A DNA stretch of 33,259 nucleotides. It comes from Hyphomicrobiales bacterium. GTDB lineage: Bacteria > Pseudomonadota > Alphaproteobacteria > Rhizobiales > JACESI01. Of the stretch, positions 31,948 through 33,259 are shown one piece after another (within the stretch, counting starts at the first letter, position 1; each line of letters starts with the position of its first letter). Under the pieces are notes generated by a model. It made no database searches and was not told the origin of the DNA. It saw only the letters and a program-made list of their open reading frames with translations. The translations under genes and the position numbers were made by a program. The stretch covers positions 70,004 to 103,262 of the forward strand of contig JBDWKL010000021.1 in the NCBI GenBank assembly GCA_039973685.1, written 5' to 3'.

Positions 31948-32769
31948 CTAGCTTGCCTCATGTTCTTTTTGCAATCGCTCAAGCTGGCGTTTCATCCACT
32001 CTTTAGGAATGACGTGGCCGCCGTTGTGCAATTCTAATTCAATATCGTGCTGTGTCGTGCAGCCCGTCCAAACACTTTGGTTGAAAGTGGCAACTTGTTT
32101 TGTTTGATCAGGAGCCTCTCGGCAGCCAGCAAGTTGCACCCAAGGGTAAACCGAATGAAGCGGATTGCCATCTTGTCCGACAGGCAAATCCATCACCGTG
32201 TCTTTTAATCCATGAACATGGCGCAGAGTGATCGGTGAGGCACAACTTTCTAATTCTTCCAAGTTCCAAAGCGTTCCGGCTATCGTCAAGAAGCCAGCAA
32301 ACTCCGCGCCACGCTCACACGCCAACCGCCATGCCATTGCAGCGCCATAAGAAAAGCCAGATACATAAATGCGCTCACGATCAATTGGAAAACGCTTGGC
32401 AGCGTCCTCAATCATCGCTTCAACAAACGGCACATCCCGCGACGGTGTATTCCAAAACGACCAAGATTTCCCCAGCCCATTAGGCGCTAACAAGATCACC
32501 CCTGTCTCTTTGGCAGCACCCGCAACCTTTTTATTGTTCGCCACATTCTTACCCGTGCGGCCCCAGCCATGAAAATGAATAAGCAGCGGCATTTTATCTT
32601 TGCCACTCCATTGATCTGGAAGCTGCACTTGATACGAACGTCCACTTTCTAGTGTGCATTCACCAGCCGCATCGCACCCTGATTGTTGATTGTCCGTCGC
32701 ATTGCCATTGAAGGCGAAAAGGGAGCTTGCAACAGAAAGCATGAGAGCGGTAAAGGTGTTTAACTTCAT
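31948..32769 (-). CDS. Secreted PHB-depolymerase/LpqC-like esterase
   Basis: A 273-residue exported alpha/beta-hydrolase. A signal peptide (MKLNTFTALMLSVASSLFAF, cleavage near GNA) is followed by the catalytic domain. IHFHGWGRTG forms the oxyanion region, Ser140 is the nucleophile in SGFSYGAAMAW, Asp is likely in HGLKDTVMD and His in NGGHVIP. Cysteines in the N-terminal region and middle may form disulfides. The family includes polyhydroxybutyrate depolymerases and feruloyl or acetyl-xylan esterases; the sequence does not tell which. It runs convergent to cydB with an 11-bp gap and diverges from a 2-hydroxyacid dehydrogenase. The ribosome site is weak. Confidence 0.85.
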   Translation of the reverse strand: MKLNTFTALMLSVASSLFAFNGNATDNQQSGCDAAGECTLESGRSYQVQLPDQWSGKDKMPLLIHFHGWGRTGKNVANNKKVAGAAKETGVILLAPNGLGKSWSFWNTPSRDVPFVEAMIEDAAKRFPIDRERIYVSGFSYGAAMAWRLACERGAEFAGFLTIAGTLWNLEELESCASPITLRHVHGLKDTVMDLPVGQDGNPLHSVYPWVQLAGCREAPDQTKQVATFNQSVWTGCTTQHDIELELHNGGHVIPKEWMKRQLERLQKEHEAS

Positions 32770-32935
32770 AACAAAAGGCTCGGGTTCGCGAATAATGACC
32801 CATCAATAAAGCGCTAGCCACTCGCTTACAAATAAGAACTTTGCGAGCAGTACGTTAACGCCTCAATATTGCCTCTGGTAATCAAAGGCCCCTTGCCTAT
32901 ACTGCAACGTCCAACATTCATTGCCAGAGCCAAAC

Positions 32936-33259
32936 ATGACCCAACCAACAATCTTGATGCTGTGCCCTCTTCCAGAAGATCAAGACAATCAGCTTGCCCA
33001 ACTCGGCACTGTTCATCGCACTTTTAGCCGCGAAGAAACAGAGGCGCTTGATGCAAGCGTGAAGGAAGACGTCACGATCATCACGACCACTGTTAGCGTT
33101 AGATGTGATGGCGCACTTATGGCAAAATTCCCTAACCTCAAATTGGTCGCAAATTTTGGCGTGGGATATGATAGTGTTGAAACTTCTTATGCCGCAGCAA
33201 ACGGTATCATCGTGACGAATACGCCTGATGTGTTGACCGAGGAAGTGGCCGACACCGCC
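32936..33259 (+). CDS. D-2-hydroxyacid dehydrogenase, N-terminal part (3' truncated)
   Basis: The frame starts at ATG 32936 and is open to the window edge (108 codons visible). It matches the N-terminal catalytic half of the D-isomer 2-hydroxyacid dehydrogenase family (hydroxypyruvate/glyoxylate reductase type): LKLVANFGVGYDSVE and the following GIIVTNTPDVLTEEVADTA are the conserved substrate-side and hinge motifs. The NAD-binding domain and the catalytic His/Glu lie beyond the window. A TATACT at 32898-32903 could be its -10. It diverges from the secreted esterase. Substrate (glyoxylate, hydroxypyruvate, phosphoglycerate) cannot be assigned from this half. Confidence 0.88.
   Translation, partial: MTQPTILMLCPLPEDQDNQLAQLGTVHRTFSREETEALDASVKEDVTIITTTVSVRCDGALMAKFPNLKLVANFGVGYDSVETSYAAANGIIVTNTPDVLTEEVADTA

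Noticed and set aside
31940-31957. Hairpin GGCAGGC-TCTA-GCTTGCC as terminator for cydB
   Set aside because: It includes a G-T pair, overlaps the esterase stop codon and has no adjacent T-run, so it is too weak to list as a terminator.
1-33259. Mobile elements, CRISPR arrays, tRNA or rRNA genes
   Set aside because: I found no transposase or integrase frame, no regularly spaced repeats of the CRISPR kind, and no cloverleaf or rRNA-like sequence by eye; a tRNAscan and an IS search would settle it.

Overview
The window looks like chromosomal DNA from an alphaproteobacterium, probably a marine or estuarine member near Hyphomicrobiales/Rhodobacterales. This is inferred from gene families, not from any search. 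The clues are a TrcR/DUF1013 regulator, paired YdcH/DUF465 micro-proteins, a BBP2-type outer membrane protein, a CIO-type cytochrome bd oxidase and moderate GC content. I saw no rRNA, tRNA, CRISPR array, phage gene, transposase or integrase. Coding density is high, and several convergent or same-strand genes overlap by a few bases.

Layout. (1) 1-1110: the C-terminal end of a diguanylate cyclase, then two divergent YdcH-type micro-proteins, with a terminator after the second. (2) 1343-5848: a plus-strand operon of propionyl-CoA synthetase (prpE), an SDR dehydrogenase, an amine-oxidase-like flavoenzyme and a GNAT-type acetyltransferase, closed by a strong hairpin. A TTTGCAAA-type inverted repeat upstream may be the operator of an acyl-CoA-responsive regulator. 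(3) 5876-9545: trcR and an outer membrane barrel on the minus strand, diverging from kdsD, which makes arabinose-5-phosphate for Kdo. (4) 9733-11397: a PomA/PomB-like, probably sodium-driven flagellar stator pair with no other flagellar genes. (5) 11488-15299, minus strand: a secreted SH3b-repeat protein, the membrane pair qmcA-nfeD, and hemH.

(6) 15450-20121, minus strand, tightly packed with overlapping ends: creatininase family, AMI1-like amidase, LysR regulator, DUF1007 periplasmic protein and a NicO metal transporter with a 22-histidine loop. (7) 20255-26443: a TTG-start peptidoglycan-binding micro-protein, then a minus-strand group of an EamA transporter, an SDR, a two-subunit molybdenum hydroxylase of the IorAB kind (Tat-exported large subunit) and 8-oxoguanine deaminase. 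With region 6 this looks like an N-heterocycle/purine or ureide amide catabolism locus. (8) 26718-28747: an iron-type alcohol dehydrogenase convergent with a second EamA transporter. (9) 28886-31936: a GbsR/MarR regulator followed by cydAB of the short-Q-loop CIO type; the gbsR promoter and the gbsR-cydA gap are unusually rich in repeats and hairpins. (10) 31948-end: a secreted PHB-depolymerase-like esterase diverging from a D-2-hydroxyacid dehydrogenase cut by the window edge.

The most promising parts for new biology are the molybdenum hydroxylase/8-oxoguanine deaminase/creatininase/amidase group, the mirrored 9-bp repeat array before gbsR, the double stem-loop leader of cydA and the propionyl-CoA operon with its candidate operator. 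None shows a wholly unknown system beyond doubt.
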